This document shows, piece after piece, positions 1 to 5,820 of a stretch of 6,760 nt of DNA; the stretch's first letter is position 1, and each line of letters starts with the position of its first letter. Both the position numbers and the translations under genes were made by a program. Below the pieces are notes generated by a model. The model searched no databases, was not told where the DNA came from, and saw only the letters and a list, made by a program, of their open reading frames with translations. The stretch is from positions 1-6,760 of the forward strand of contig JAIXVO010000076.1 in assembly GCA_027482985.1 (NCBI GenBank), in the 5' to 3' direction. The stretch is from Cyanobacteriota bacterium. GTDB taxonomy: Bacteria; Cyanobacteriota; Cyanobacteriia; Leptolyngbyales; Leptolyngbyaceae.

Positions 1-568
1 CTACAAGCGCGCGCGCGGCCATCTGGTAAGTGGCTGGGTGAAAGCCGTTGTAGACCACAGTGGTCTGTTTTGCCCTTCCGCCAGCCGCCACAAACGCCTG
101 CAAACTCGCGTGCGAATTGGCAATAATCAGCGTGGCAAATTGATTCGCTAAGGTGACCAGTAACCAGCGATTGATATCACTGAAGTGATCGGGTGAAAGA
201 ATATCGTGCAGATGGTAAACCAGGGGCCGTTGGCTCAACACACTGGCGATCGCCCCCACCACTAAAGCTTTCGGAGTATTCGCATAAATCAAATCAAACT
301 CGTGACTGAGCGCTACAGTTTCAGCGATCGTGGGACTGAGTTCCAACAAACTCCACAGACCTGCCAACACACTACTTTGCTTTTGCACAGAAATCATTTT
401 TTGCGTGAGCACTTGCACTGGAATTTGGGCTTGCTGTAAGCGAACACGGAAATCACCCTCAGCAAATAACCCCACCAGGCAGTGATCGCGATATTCTCTG
501 GCAATATCCAGTAAGCACAGTTCGGCACCTCCCAGTTTCCCACTCTGATCTAGAAAGAAAATTCTCAT
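1..568 (-). CDS. GT4-like glycosyltransferase, N-terminal part (3' end outside window)
   Basis: The frame opens with ATG at 568-566 and runs without a stop to the window edge, giving 189 residues and one extra base. Only the N-terminal acceptor-side Rossmann domain is visible. It has the start MRIFFLDQSGKLGGAEL with the GGAE motif at residues 13-16, DLIYANT at 92-98, YHL-x-DIL at 118-124 and VVYNGF at 171-176, the usual lead into the hinge of GT-B enzymes. The C-terminal donor-binding half with the E-x7-E motif would lie outside the window. It aligns without a gap to the next gene upstream (689-1873), with 105 of 189 residues identical by hand count, so the two are tandem paralogues. Expected role (family knowledge): a cytoplasmic or membrane-associated transferase moving a sugar from a nucleotide-sugar donor to a glycan acceptor. 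Donor and acceptor are unknown. No clear Shine-Dalgarno precedes the ATG. The start is supported by the matching N-terminus of the paralogue. Confidence 0.88.
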   Translation of the reverse strand, partial: MRIFFLDQSGKLGGAELCLLDIAREYRDHCLVGLFAEGDFRVRLQQAQIPVQVLTQKMISVQKQSSVLAGLWSLLELSPTIAETVALSHEFDLIYANTPKALVVGAIASVLSQRPLVYHLHDILSPDHFSDINRWLLVTLANQFATLIIANSHASLQAFVAAGGRAKQTTVVYNGFHPATYQMAARALV

Positions 569-610
569 GCTCACTTAGTCGCGTGCAGCTACCCCAATGA
601 TGAATGCACC

Positions 611-640
611 ATTAGTCTAGGCCAATCCTTAAGTTGTCCA
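611..640 (-). promoter_or_regulatory. possible internal promoter in the 120-bp gap before the left-edge glycosyltransferase
   Basis: On the minus strand TGGACA (640-635, five of six to TTGACA) is followed after 18 nt by ACTAAT (616-611, four of six to TATAAT), about 43 nt before the ATG at 568. The gap of 120 bp is larger than the 23 bp between the two upstream genes, which leaves room for a promoter. The match is weak and could be chance. The gap (569-688) also holds a 12-bp perfect palindrome, CTGAAATTTCAG at 662-673, just after the preceding stop. It has no loop and no T-tract, so it is not a typical terminator. Confidence 0.2.
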
Positions 641-688
641 CCAACGATTACTGCCAGGGTGCTGAAATTTCAGGATTTGAGCGATCGC

Positions 689-1873
689 TCACTGTGAACT
701 GAAGCTGGGTATTGCTTTGGCCTGTGGACTGGAATGCAATACCTGATCGATTAAAGCGGTCACCTGCTGGCGCATCGTTTCCACATGAAACTGCTGCCCA
801 GCCATGATTCTGGCTCGCTGCGCGATCGCTGCGGTGGCCTCCGGTTGCTGATAACACGCCTGAATCACCGCTACCAGTTGCGCGACATCGCCGGGTGGTG
901 TCAGCCAACCTGTGAGTCCCGGCTCAATTAGCTCTACTGCACCTCCCGCTGCCGTTGCCACCACGGGGCGATCGCATAACATTGCTTCCACAATGACGCG
1001 GCCAAAGGGTTCCGGTGCGGTCGAGGTGTGAGCAATCAGATCGCAAGCCCCCATCAAGGCGGCAATATCAGACCGAAATCCCAAAAATCGAACGCGATCG
1101 CTCAAACCCAAAGTTTGAATTTTTTGGTGTAAAGTCTCAACGTACTCATGCTCCCCAAACAATGCCTCTCCCACGAACACTGCAACCACTTCCGGCGGGC
1201 AGTGAACTAAAGCCTCTAATAAAATGTGCTGCCCTTTCCAGGGGGATAAACGGCTGAAACTACCCACCACATATCGCCCCTCTAATGCCAGTTCCTGGCG
1301 CAACTGCGCTCTGGTGGCCCCACTACTCTGGTACTGTTCTGGCTGAAACCCGTTATAGATGACGGTTGTGAGGTCAGGTCGCCCCCCTGCGGCAATAAAG
1401 GCTGCCTGGGTCGCCACAGAATTGGTGATGACACGCGCTGCACAGCGATTGGCTAAGGTCACCGCTAATCGCATATTACTGGAACTAAAGTGATCGGTCG
1501 ATAAAATATCGCGGAGGTGGTAAACCACTGGTCGGCGACTGATGAGGCTGGCGATCGCCCCGATCACAAACGCGCGTTGGGTGTTGGCATAGATCAAGTC
1601 ATACTGCCCACTGAGTTGTACCACCTGCTTGATCAGATGGCCAATCACGCCCAAACTTTTGAGGTTCCCCCACAGGGGACTCTCTTTCCGAATTTGTAGT
1701 TGTTGTTGGGTCAACACTTGTACCGGAATGTGGTGTTGCTCCAGCTCGGTGCGAAATGGGCCATCGGCAAACAGTCCGACCAGCGCGCGATCGCGAAATG
1801 GCGTAACCACATCGATTAAGGACAGCTCGGCACCACCAAGCTTGCCGCTTTGGTCCAAAAATAAAATACTCAT
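689..1873 (-). CDS. GT4 family glycosyltransferase, full length
   Basis: A 394-residue protein with the two-domain GT-B layout, a usual length for the family. The N-terminal domain carries DQSGKLGGAEL at 7-17 and DLIYANT at 92-98. The C-terminal donor domain starts near residue 201 with SFSRLSPWKG, giving the conserved Arg (R208) and Lys (K213) expected to contact the donor phosphates. The E-x7-E motif is E288-PFGRVIV-E296, followed by a Gly-rich loop AAGGAVELIE near 308-317. All the usual catalytic-site landmarks are present, so it should be active. Donor and acceptor are not predictable. It lies 23 bp downstream of the next glycosyltransferase (1897-3054) in the same direction, so the two are probably co-transcribed. 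It is a tandem paralogue of the partial gene at 1-568 (56% identity by hand over the shared part). The ATG at 1873-1871 has only a weak GGA upstream. The final dozen residues (SPQAKAIPSFSSQ) look like an unstructured tail. Confidence 0.93.
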   Translation of the reverse strand: MSILFLDQSGKLGGAELSLIDVVTPFRDRALVGLFADGPFRTELEQHHIPVQVLTQQQLQIRKESPLWGNLKSLGVIGHLIKQVVQLSGQYDLIYANTQRAFVIGAIASLISRRPVVYHLRDILSTDHFSSSNMRLAVTLANRCAARVITNSVATQAAFIAAGGRPDLTTVIYNGFQPEQYQSSGATRAQLRQELALEGRYVVGSFSRLSPWKGQHILLEALVHCPPEVVAVFVGEALFGEHEYVETLHQKIQTLGLSDRVRFLGFRSDIAALMGACDLIAHTSTAPEPFGRVIVEAMLCDRPVVATAAGGAVELIEPGLTGWLTPPGDVAQLVAVIQACYQQPEATAAIAQRARIMAGQQFHVETMRQQVTALIDQVLHSSPQAKAIPSFSSQ

Positions 1874-1896
1874 TGGCTAATCCAGCGAAGCAATCG

Positions 1897-3054
1897 CTAT
1901 TTCGGGGTTAACAAAACGCTGCGGACACGGTCACTAATCAACTGCCAATCAAAGTTTTGGCAGGCATATGCACGGCAATCGCGACGCGAGGGGAGGGTGC
2001 CCCGTCCCGTGAGTAAATGGATGAGTTGCTGGGCGATCGCGGGAGCGTCGGGTGTGGTCGTGACTAAATCGGGAGCGAGGGGGCGTAACACCTCTGGCAT
2101 GCCGCCGACGGGCGTACAGAGGGCTGGCGTGCCGCAAGCCAGCGACTCCAGCAGGATCAAGCCGAAGCCTTCCAAACTTTGGCTGGGTACCACGGTCAGG
2201 TCTGCCGCTTGATAGGCCAGGGGCAGTTGATCGTCGGGGAGATAGCCCAAAAATTGGACGTGTTGTTGTAAGCCCAACGCTTCAGCCTGCTGTGCCAGTG
2301 TCGTTTGCAAGGGGCCTTTACCCGCGATCGCTAACCAGACTTCTGGCACCTGTTGTTTGACGGTCACGAGTGCGGTCAGGAGTTGATCAATCCCCATCCG
2401 ATGCACCAACCGGCGTGGTGTAAACAGAATCTTGCGATCGCTGGCCCAGCCTAATTGCTGCCGGGCCGCGAGGGGCGACAGGTGCGGCTGAAAACGATGG
2501 GTATTGACCCCACCTGGGATGACGTGGATGCGCTCCCAGGGAATCCCGTAAGTTTGGTGCAAAATGGTGCCAAAAGCCTGGCTAAGTACAATGAAGCGAT
2601 CGCACCGTTGATAAACTTGCTGTTCAATCCAGTATTTAAAGGCAATACTCCAACGGTTTTGCTGCTCTTGTTCACTTTCTGCGGCCCAGGGACCATGAAA
2701 GGTAAAGGTCAGCGGAATCGCTGGCGGGAGGGCATTCAGGACTGGAAAACTATAGAGCGAGAAGTGTAAGTTAATCGCATCAGGAATGATGAAGGCGCGT
2801 TGTTGAAATTGGCGATGACTGTTCCACAATCGATGAGGTAAGGTCTGCTGTGTGGCGGTCAGATGCGTCAGGGTGAGATTCGACTGGGAATCCAGGGCGG
2901 TTAAATCGGCAGCACATAGCTCCACCTGGTCGCCATTGGCAACTAACTGGTGAATAAACTCATGCACATAACGATTCAATCCTCCCGGTCTGGTCGGAAA
3001 CCACTCCTTCCCCACACACAAAATAGATGCGGGTTTAATTGCTGATGAAATCAT
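1897..3054 (-). CDS. GT4 family glycosyltransferase
   Basis: A 385-residue GT-B protein. The N-terminal domain has GKEWFPTRPGGLNRYVHEF at 15-33, the glycine-rich acceptor-side loop seen in many cyanobacterial GT4 enzymes. HGPWA at 120-124 and the hinge VIPGGVN at 178-184 follow. The donor domain begins FTPRRLVHRMG at 211-221. The usual Arg-x5-Lys pair reads R215...M220 here, with R219 next to it, a variant I know from other GT4 members. The E-x7-E motif is E295-GFGLILL-E303, followed by TPVGGMPEVL. It is probably active on an NDP- or UDP-sugar, but the substrate is unknown. Unlike the next two genes it is not a close paralogue of them. It is the first gene of the left glycan block, opposite the DUF4058 gene across a 119-bp divergent spacer. 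The ATG at 3054-3052 lacks a Shine-Dalgarno, and a HIP1 site lies 8 nt upstream at 3062-3069. Confidence 0.93.
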   Translation of the reverse strand: MISSAIKPASILCVGKEWFPTRPGGLNRYVHEFIHQLVANGDQVELCAADLTALDSQSNLTLTHLTATQQTLPHRLWNSHRQFQQRAFIIPDAINLHFSLYSFPVLNALPPAIPLTFTFHGPWAAESEQEQQNRWSIAFKYWIEQQVYQRCDRFIVLSQAFGTILHQTYGIPWERIHVIPGGVNTHRFQPHLSPLAARQQLGWASDRKILFTPRRLVHRMGIDQLLTALVTVKQQVPEVWLAIAGKGPLQTTLAQQAEALGLQQHVQFLGYLPDDQLPLAYQAADLTVVPSQSLEGFGLILLESLACGTPALCTPVGGMPEVLRPLAPDLVTTTPDAPAIAQQLIHLLTGRGTLPSRRDCRAYACQNFDWQLISDRVRSVLLTPK

Positions 3055-3173
3055 GGGGAGAGCGATCGCAATGCTACTATCCCCTGTTTCGGTGTAACTT
3101 CGGCTTCATCCGGAGTCTTGACGAAGGCTTAATATAGAACTCAGGCCACCTGCAATCATCCAACCGCCCCGGT
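3055..3173. promoter_or_regulatory. divergent intergenic spacer, likely holding two promoters
   Basis: This 119-bp spacer separates the divergent starts of the glycosyltransferase (minus) and the DUF4058 gene (plus), so each should have a promoter here. The plus strand holds TTGACG at 3118-3123 and TATAGA at 3133-3138, but only 9 nt apart, so they cannot be a normal -35/-10 pair. TATAGA or TAATAT alone may be a -10 element about 35-40 nt before the ATG at 3174. I could not identify a convincing promoter for the minus-strand gene. A HIP1 octamer lies at 3062-3069. The call rests on gene arrangement more than on motifs. Confidence 0.35.
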
Positions 3174-3968
3174 ATGCCATCGCCGTTCCCTGGAATGAAT
3201 CCGTACTTAGAGCACCCTGATCTGTGGCAAGAGTTTCACAGTCGGTTCATTGTCGCCATTGCTGACGAACTGGGACCACAACTGCGACCGAAATACCGAG
3301 CAGCGGTGGGAAAACGGGTTTATGAAGACATCGGCACTGATTTAACGTTGGTCGGCAGACCCGATACGACGGTTTATCGCGTCATGCCAGCAACCGACTC
3401 CCTACCGCCAACGGTTGCCTCGGCACAGGATGGAGTGGTAGCAACGGTACCCGTGATGGTTGAAGTGCCAATGCCAGAAGAAATTCGAGAACGATATCTG
3501 GAAATTCGCGAGATTGGGACGGGTGAAGTCGTGACGACACTAGAGTTACTTTCACCTAGTAATAAAAGACCGGGAAAAGGGCGATCGCAATATGAAGCCA
3601 AACGGCTGGCAATTCTGGGTAGCCGCACCCACTTAATCGAGGTGGATTTAATTCGAGCTTTTGCACCGTTGCCGATTCAGGGGGCTGTGCCGCCTTCGTT
3701 GTATCGCATTTTGGTCAGCCGCGCGGAACCGCGACCACAGGCGGCGCTTTACCCCTTTAATCTGGCTGATCCGATTCCCCCATTTCCGTTGCCGCTCAAA
3801 CCGGAAGATGCCGACTTCAACATCGAGTTACAACCTTTGTTGCAGCAAATCTACGATCGCGCCGCTTACGATCTCGCGATCGACTATCAGCAAGACCCAG
3901 TCCCGCCTTTGGCTGCACCCGATCAAGCGTGGCTGCACCGTCTCCTGCAGCAACAAGGTTATCGGTGA
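3174..3968 (+). CDS. DUF4058 family protein
   Basis: A 264-residue protein beginning MPSPFPGMNPYLEHPDLW, the signature start of the cyanobacterium-rich DUF4058 family (Pfam PF13267). That match fixes the ATG at 3174 although no Shine-Dalgarno is visible. Further family landmarks are FHSRFIVAIADEL at 21-33, ERYLEIRE near 106-113, the highly conserved LELLSPSNKRPGKGR-x-x-Y at 123-140, LIEVDLIRAF near 154-163 and the C-terminal Asp/Pro-rich DYQQDPVPPL near 237-246. It has no signal peptide or membrane segment and should be cytosolic. The function is unknown. The acidic residue before L-L-S-P, the downstream Lys (K131 in SPSNK), and E156 and D158 could belong to a nuclease-like active site, but this is my inference from its likeness to the ELLSP motif of the neighbouring Uma2 protein. 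Length is normal and it appears intact. It is the only plus-strand gene and faces the Uma2 gene convergently, with 85 bp between their stops. Confidence 0.93.
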   Translation: MPSPFPGMNPYLEHPDLWQEFHSRFIVAIADELGPQLRPKYRAAVGKRVYEDIGTDLTLVGRPDTTVYRVMPATDSLPPTVASAQDGVVATVPVMVEVPMPEEIRERYLEIREIGTGEVVTTLELLSPSNKRPGKGRSQYEAKRLAILGSRTHLIEVDLIRAFAPLPIQGAVPPSLYRILVSRAEPRPQAALYPFNLADPIPPFPLPLKPEDADFNIELQPLLQQIYDRAAYDLAIDYQQDPVPPLAAPDQAWLHRLLQQQGYR

Positions 3969-4016
3969 ACAGCGGGATTGGATCGCTGGTGAGAGTTGGG
4001 CTACGCGGGTGCGATC

Positions 4017-4033
4017 GCGGGGGGGAGTCCCGC
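4017..4033. terminator. GC-rich hairpin in the convergent gap
   Basis: GCGGG at 4017-4021 pairs with CCCGC at 4029-4033 around a 7-nt loop, about 50 nt after the DUF4058 stop and about 20 nt beyond the Uma2 stop. A hairpin in a convergent gap may help end both transcripts. No T-tract follows on either strand, so it is not a canonical intrinsic terminator. Confidence 0.25.
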
Positions 4034-4050
4034 AACTAGACGGCGACTTT

Positions 4051-4065
4051 GACTCAAATTGAGTC
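4051..4065. repeat. 15-nt inverted repeat over the Uma2 stop codon
   Basis: GACTCAA at 4051-4057 and TTGAGTC at 4059-4065 are perfect reverse complements around a single A, and the Uma2 stop codon (4056-4054) lies in one arm. A one-base centre is too short for a hairpin loop without opening the inner pairs, so it could be a weak transcript-end structure, a protein site or chance. Confidence 0.4.
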
Positions 4066-4851
4066 TGGGTCAATGCCCAATTCTCGCAGTTTAGCGGCTA
4101 GCCGTTCTGCCCGTTGGCGTTCCTGCTCTGCCCGTTGGCGTTCCTGCTCTGCGTGTTGGCGTTCCTGCTCTGCGCGTTGGCGTTCTTGTTCAGCCTTTTC
4201 TGAGGGGGTGGGAATCCAGTTGCCGGCGGCATCGTACCAGCGCAGCCAGAGTCCTTCGATGGCTTGATAGTGGCCCTGCCAAACCCCCACCCCCAGGTCT
4301 AGTTCAGGAAACCAGATCTGCTGGTTAGCGATCGGAATTTCTTCGTAATGCAACGCCACTGAACGGAAGGCAATGAGTTGATTCTGATAGCGATCGAACA
4401 CAACGTAGTAAGGAATTCGCAGACTTTGTTCGTAAACCTGCCATTTGGTGGGCGGCTGTTCAACCGCGCGGAGCGATCGCCCTAAATCTTCGGCTTCAGT
4501 GCCAGGTGATAGCAGTTCTACGACTAAGAAGGGGACGACGCTTTCCTGCCAAATCACGTAGCTCAGTCGCAGGGCGGGTTGATCACTGGCCGGAGTGACA
4601 CCCAAAGCCAGAAACCAGTCGGGGCGTTTAGACCAAAGGGGCTGACGGCTATCGTAGTAAAGGTTGAGATCGGTACCAATAAAATAGGGCGCGATCGCTT
4701 CGCCAGAAAGCTGACAGGTTTCTCGCAATAACTGCGGTTGAAATTCATGAAATTCGTCTGGCAATCCAGGCTCCTCAGCGTCTTCGCTGGGAAGATCATC
4801 CATGGTGGGTAGGCTCGCTTGAGGCGGTTGGGGTGGATTGGTTTGATACAT
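4054..4851 (-). CDS. Uma2 family PD-(D/E)XK endonuclease-like protein with coiled-coil tail
   Basis: A 265-residue member of the Uma2/DUF820 family (PF05685), very abundant in cyanobacteria and placed in the PD-(D/E)XK nuclease fold; its biological role is largely unsettled. From the ATG at 4851, residues 77-78 give the PD of the nuclease motif (KRPDWFLALGV), E112 lies in FLVVELLSPGTE, K136 in KWQVYEQ, and YYVVFD at 148-153 is the family's closing strand. So the core Asp-Glu-Lys set appears intact. The tail (about 219-250) is four AEQERQR-type heptads, a charged coiled coil, ending in the common RLAAKLRELGIDPDS. I chose ATG 4851 over an in-frame TTG at 4866, because MYQTNPPQPP matches starts I know from this family. 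It lies alone in its direction, after a 346-bp gap, and is convergent with DUF4058. Confidence 0.92.
   Translation of the reverse strand: MYQTNPPQPPQASLPTMDDLPSEDAEEPGLPDEFHEFQPQLLRETCQLSGEAIAPYFIGTDLNLYYDSRQPLWSKRPDWFLALGVTPASDQPALRLSYVIWQESVVPFLVVELLSPGTEAEDLGRSLRAVEQPPTKWQVYEQSLRIPYYVVFDRYQNQLIAFRSVALHYEEIPIANQQIWFPELDLGVGVWQGHYQAIEGLWLRWYDAAGNWIPTPSEKAEQERQRAEQERQHAEQERQRAEQERQRAERLAAKLRELGIDPDSI
4106..4189 (-). repeat. four 21-bp tandem repeats encoding heptads
   Basis: Units lie at 4106-4126, 4127-4147, 4148-4168 and 4169-4189. The first two are identical, the third differs by two bases and the fourth by a few, and a decayed partial unit follows from 4190. Each unit is seven codons, so changes in copy number keep the Uma2 frame and alter only coiled-coil length by one heptad (AEQERQR, with one copy QH instead of QR). 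Confidence 0.93.
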
Positions 4852-4878
4852 GACCGCAACTTTCAATCAGCTAGCTTT

Positions 4879-4909
4879 AGTGTATCGAAGTTTCTTATCC
4901 GGCTGGCAA
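4879..4909 (-). promoter_or_regulatory. possible Uma2 promoter
   Basis: On the minus strand TTGCCA (4909-4904, five of six to TTGACA) is followed after 19 nt by TACACT (4884-4879, four of six to TATAAT), which would start transcription about 20 nt before the ATG at 4851. The spacer is longer than ideal, so support is weak. Its position is right for the gene. Confidence 0.22.
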
Positions 4910-5178
4910 TTGTGTCGAGTGGCTTGAGGTGCAGCGGTAGCCAATGCTTGAGTTACCGCGCGTCCTACCCTAGTTTCGCTCAGTAATCCGCGATCGCGTC
5001 GCTGATGATCTGGCGATCGCTGCTCAGCAAGATTCAGTCCCCTCTTGCGCCGCCACCAGTCAAGGCTGCACAGGTGACTGCGGCAATGGGGCGATCGTGA
5101 GGGGGAGGGGCGATCGAGGCAAACCAATACGCTCATATCAAGATCCTGCCTTGACAAAGTGAATGTTTTACTGGTCGC

Positions 5179-5195
5179 TTGCTCACCTAGAGCAA
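5179..5195 (-). terminator. hairpin just after the methyltransferase stop
   Basis: TTGCTC at 5179-5184 pairs with GAGCAA at 5190-5195 around a 5-nt loop, beginning 2 nt after the minus-strand stop (5200-5198). It would sit at the 3' end of the right-hand operon transcript. The 6-bp stem is modest and no T-run follows on the minus strand, so it may be an RNA 3'-end structure, not an intrinsic terminator. Confidence 0.25.
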
Positions 5196-5197
5196 TC

Positions 5198-5803
5198 CTA
5201 TGCACTGAGATTGAGCAAATTGTCTTCACCTCTTGTGCAACCCTCACCCAGAGGGTTTACCGCTTCTTTCTTACCCTCTTGGTTTTTCACTACCTTCAAT
5301 TCGTAGTAGATTGTTTTTGCTGGAAAAATCCAACAGAGACGAGTTTCATAAAGATGAGGATATTTTGTAAATACGTTTTTCAGAATGGTTTGAAGAAATC
5401 CAGTGTTCTCAGGAACTCCAAACAATCGTTTTTCAATCTTCAACAAGCCATTGTACGGTGAGAGATAAGATCCTCCCTGAGCAAAAATATCAAAGGTTGT
5501 GTATGCGAAAAAGGTTTTGTGGGTTGGATCTCTGTATGCGTCTGGGCCAGAATAATGAGGACAATAAACCTTAATTACTCCTCCCGGCTTACAAATTCGA
5601 TGTAGTTCAACCACTGTTTGAATAAAATTATCTACATGTTCTAATGAGGACTTACAAATAACCTCATCGAAAGTGCTGTCAGCAAAAGGATAAGGATACT
5701 GATTGAAATTATGAACTACGTCAACATCGGAACCTTCAAAGATATCGAGTCCAATATAGCCTGGTGTTTTTGTTTGACCGCAACCGAAATCTAATTTCAT
5801 CAT
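5198..5803 (-). CDS. class I SAM-dependent methyltransferase
   Basis: A Rossmann-fold methyltransferase of the type 11 kind, 201 residues from the ATG at 5803. Motif I is LDFGCG at 4-9. The acidic residue ending strand 2, expected to hold the SAM ribose, is D20 in GYIGLDI. PFADSTFDEV near 39-48 with SLEHV at 53-57 forms the motif II/post-II region, and KPGG at 72-75 is motif III. PHYSGPDAYRDPTHKTFF near 82-99 looks family-specific and may form the acceptor side. It lies downstream of the acyltransferase with a 17-nt gap, so it probably methylates a sugar or glycan end in the same pathway (inference). A Shine-Dalgarno AGGTGG at 5814-5809 serves ATG 5803 or the adjoining ATG 5800. An in-frame GTG at 5812 lies inside that site and is unlikely as the start. 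The last 25 or so residues, after ELKVVKN, look unlike the core and contain an inverted repeat at DNA level. Confidence 0.9.
   Translation of the reverse strand: MMKLDFGCGQTKTPGYIGLDIFEGSDVDVVHNFNQYPYPFADSTFDEVICKSSLEHVDNFIQTVVELHRICKPGGVIKVYCPHYSGPDAYRDPTHKTFFAYTTFDIFAQGGSYLSPYNGLLKIEKRLFGVPENTGFLQTILKNVFTKYPHLYETRLCWIFPAKTIYYELKVVKNQEGKKEAVNPLGEGCTRGEDNLLNLSA
5239..5257. repeat. inverted repeat inside the methyltransferase C-terminal codons
   Basis: AACCCTC (5239-5245) and GAGGGTT (5251-5257) form a perfect 7-bp stem with loop ACCCA. The sequence resembles the CCCTCACCC/GAGGG repeats common between cyanobacterial genes (from memory, not searched). It encodes NPLGEG in the methyltransferase tail. 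Confidence 0.55.
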
Positions 5804-5808
5804 AAAGA

Positions 5809-5814
5809 CCACCT
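5809..5814 (-). promoter_or_regulatory. Shine-Dalgarno of the methyltransferase gene
   Basis: AGGTGG on the minus strand (5814-5809) matches AGGAGG at five of six bases and lies 5 nt before ATG 5803 and 8 nt before ATG 5800. It lies inside the 17-nt gap after the acyltransferase stop and rules against the upstream GTG at 5812 as start. Confidence 0.75.
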
Positions 5815-5820
5815 AAACTT

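Larger units (their letters stand above)
4852..5197. other. 346-bp gap with no convincing gene, rich in CGATCG
   Basis: This gap lies between the Uma2 start and the methyltransferase stop. A 126-codon minus-strand frame crosses it (5247 to 4867), but it has a low-complexity Arg/Ser/Pro-rich translation, no recognisable motif, and overlaps the end of the methyltransferase gene, so I do not call it. The gap holds two exact HIP1 octamers (4990-4997, 5013-5020), two seven-of-eight matches (5091-5098, 5110-5117), a 10-nt direct repeat GGGGCGATCG (5088-5097 and 5107-5116), and presumably the Uma2 promoter. It may be decayed sequence, but I recognise no parent gene. Confidence 0.6.

Noticed and set aside
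7..16. GCGCGCGCGC run at the left edge
   Set aside because: It is coding sequence for Ala-Arg-Ala in the left glycosyltransferase, and a short GC repeat is unremarkable in this GC-rich region.
3118..3138. TTGACG and TATAGA as a promoter pair for DUF4058
   Set aside because: They are only 9 nt apart, too close for a sigma-70 type -35/-10 pair.
3661..4073. Several overlapping frames across the end of DUF4058 and the convergent gap
   Set aside because: They are out-of-frame or antisense readings of the DUF4058 gene with no motifs.
4852..4866. Upstream TTG start for the Uma2 gene, adding five residues
   Set aside because: The ATG at 4851 gives the familiar MYQTNPP start of this family. The TTG has no ribosome-binding site.
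4867..5247. Minus-strand 126-codon frame in the gap between Uma2 and the methyltransferase
   Set aside because: Its translation is Arg/Ser/Pro-rich with no motif I recognise, it overlaps the end of the methyltransferase gene in another frame, and it has no clear Shine-Dalgarno.
5159..5461. Plus-strand 100-codon frame antisense to the methyltransferase
   Set aside because: Most of it is the complement of a well-supported gene, and its Phe/Leu/Cys-rich translation shows no family motif.
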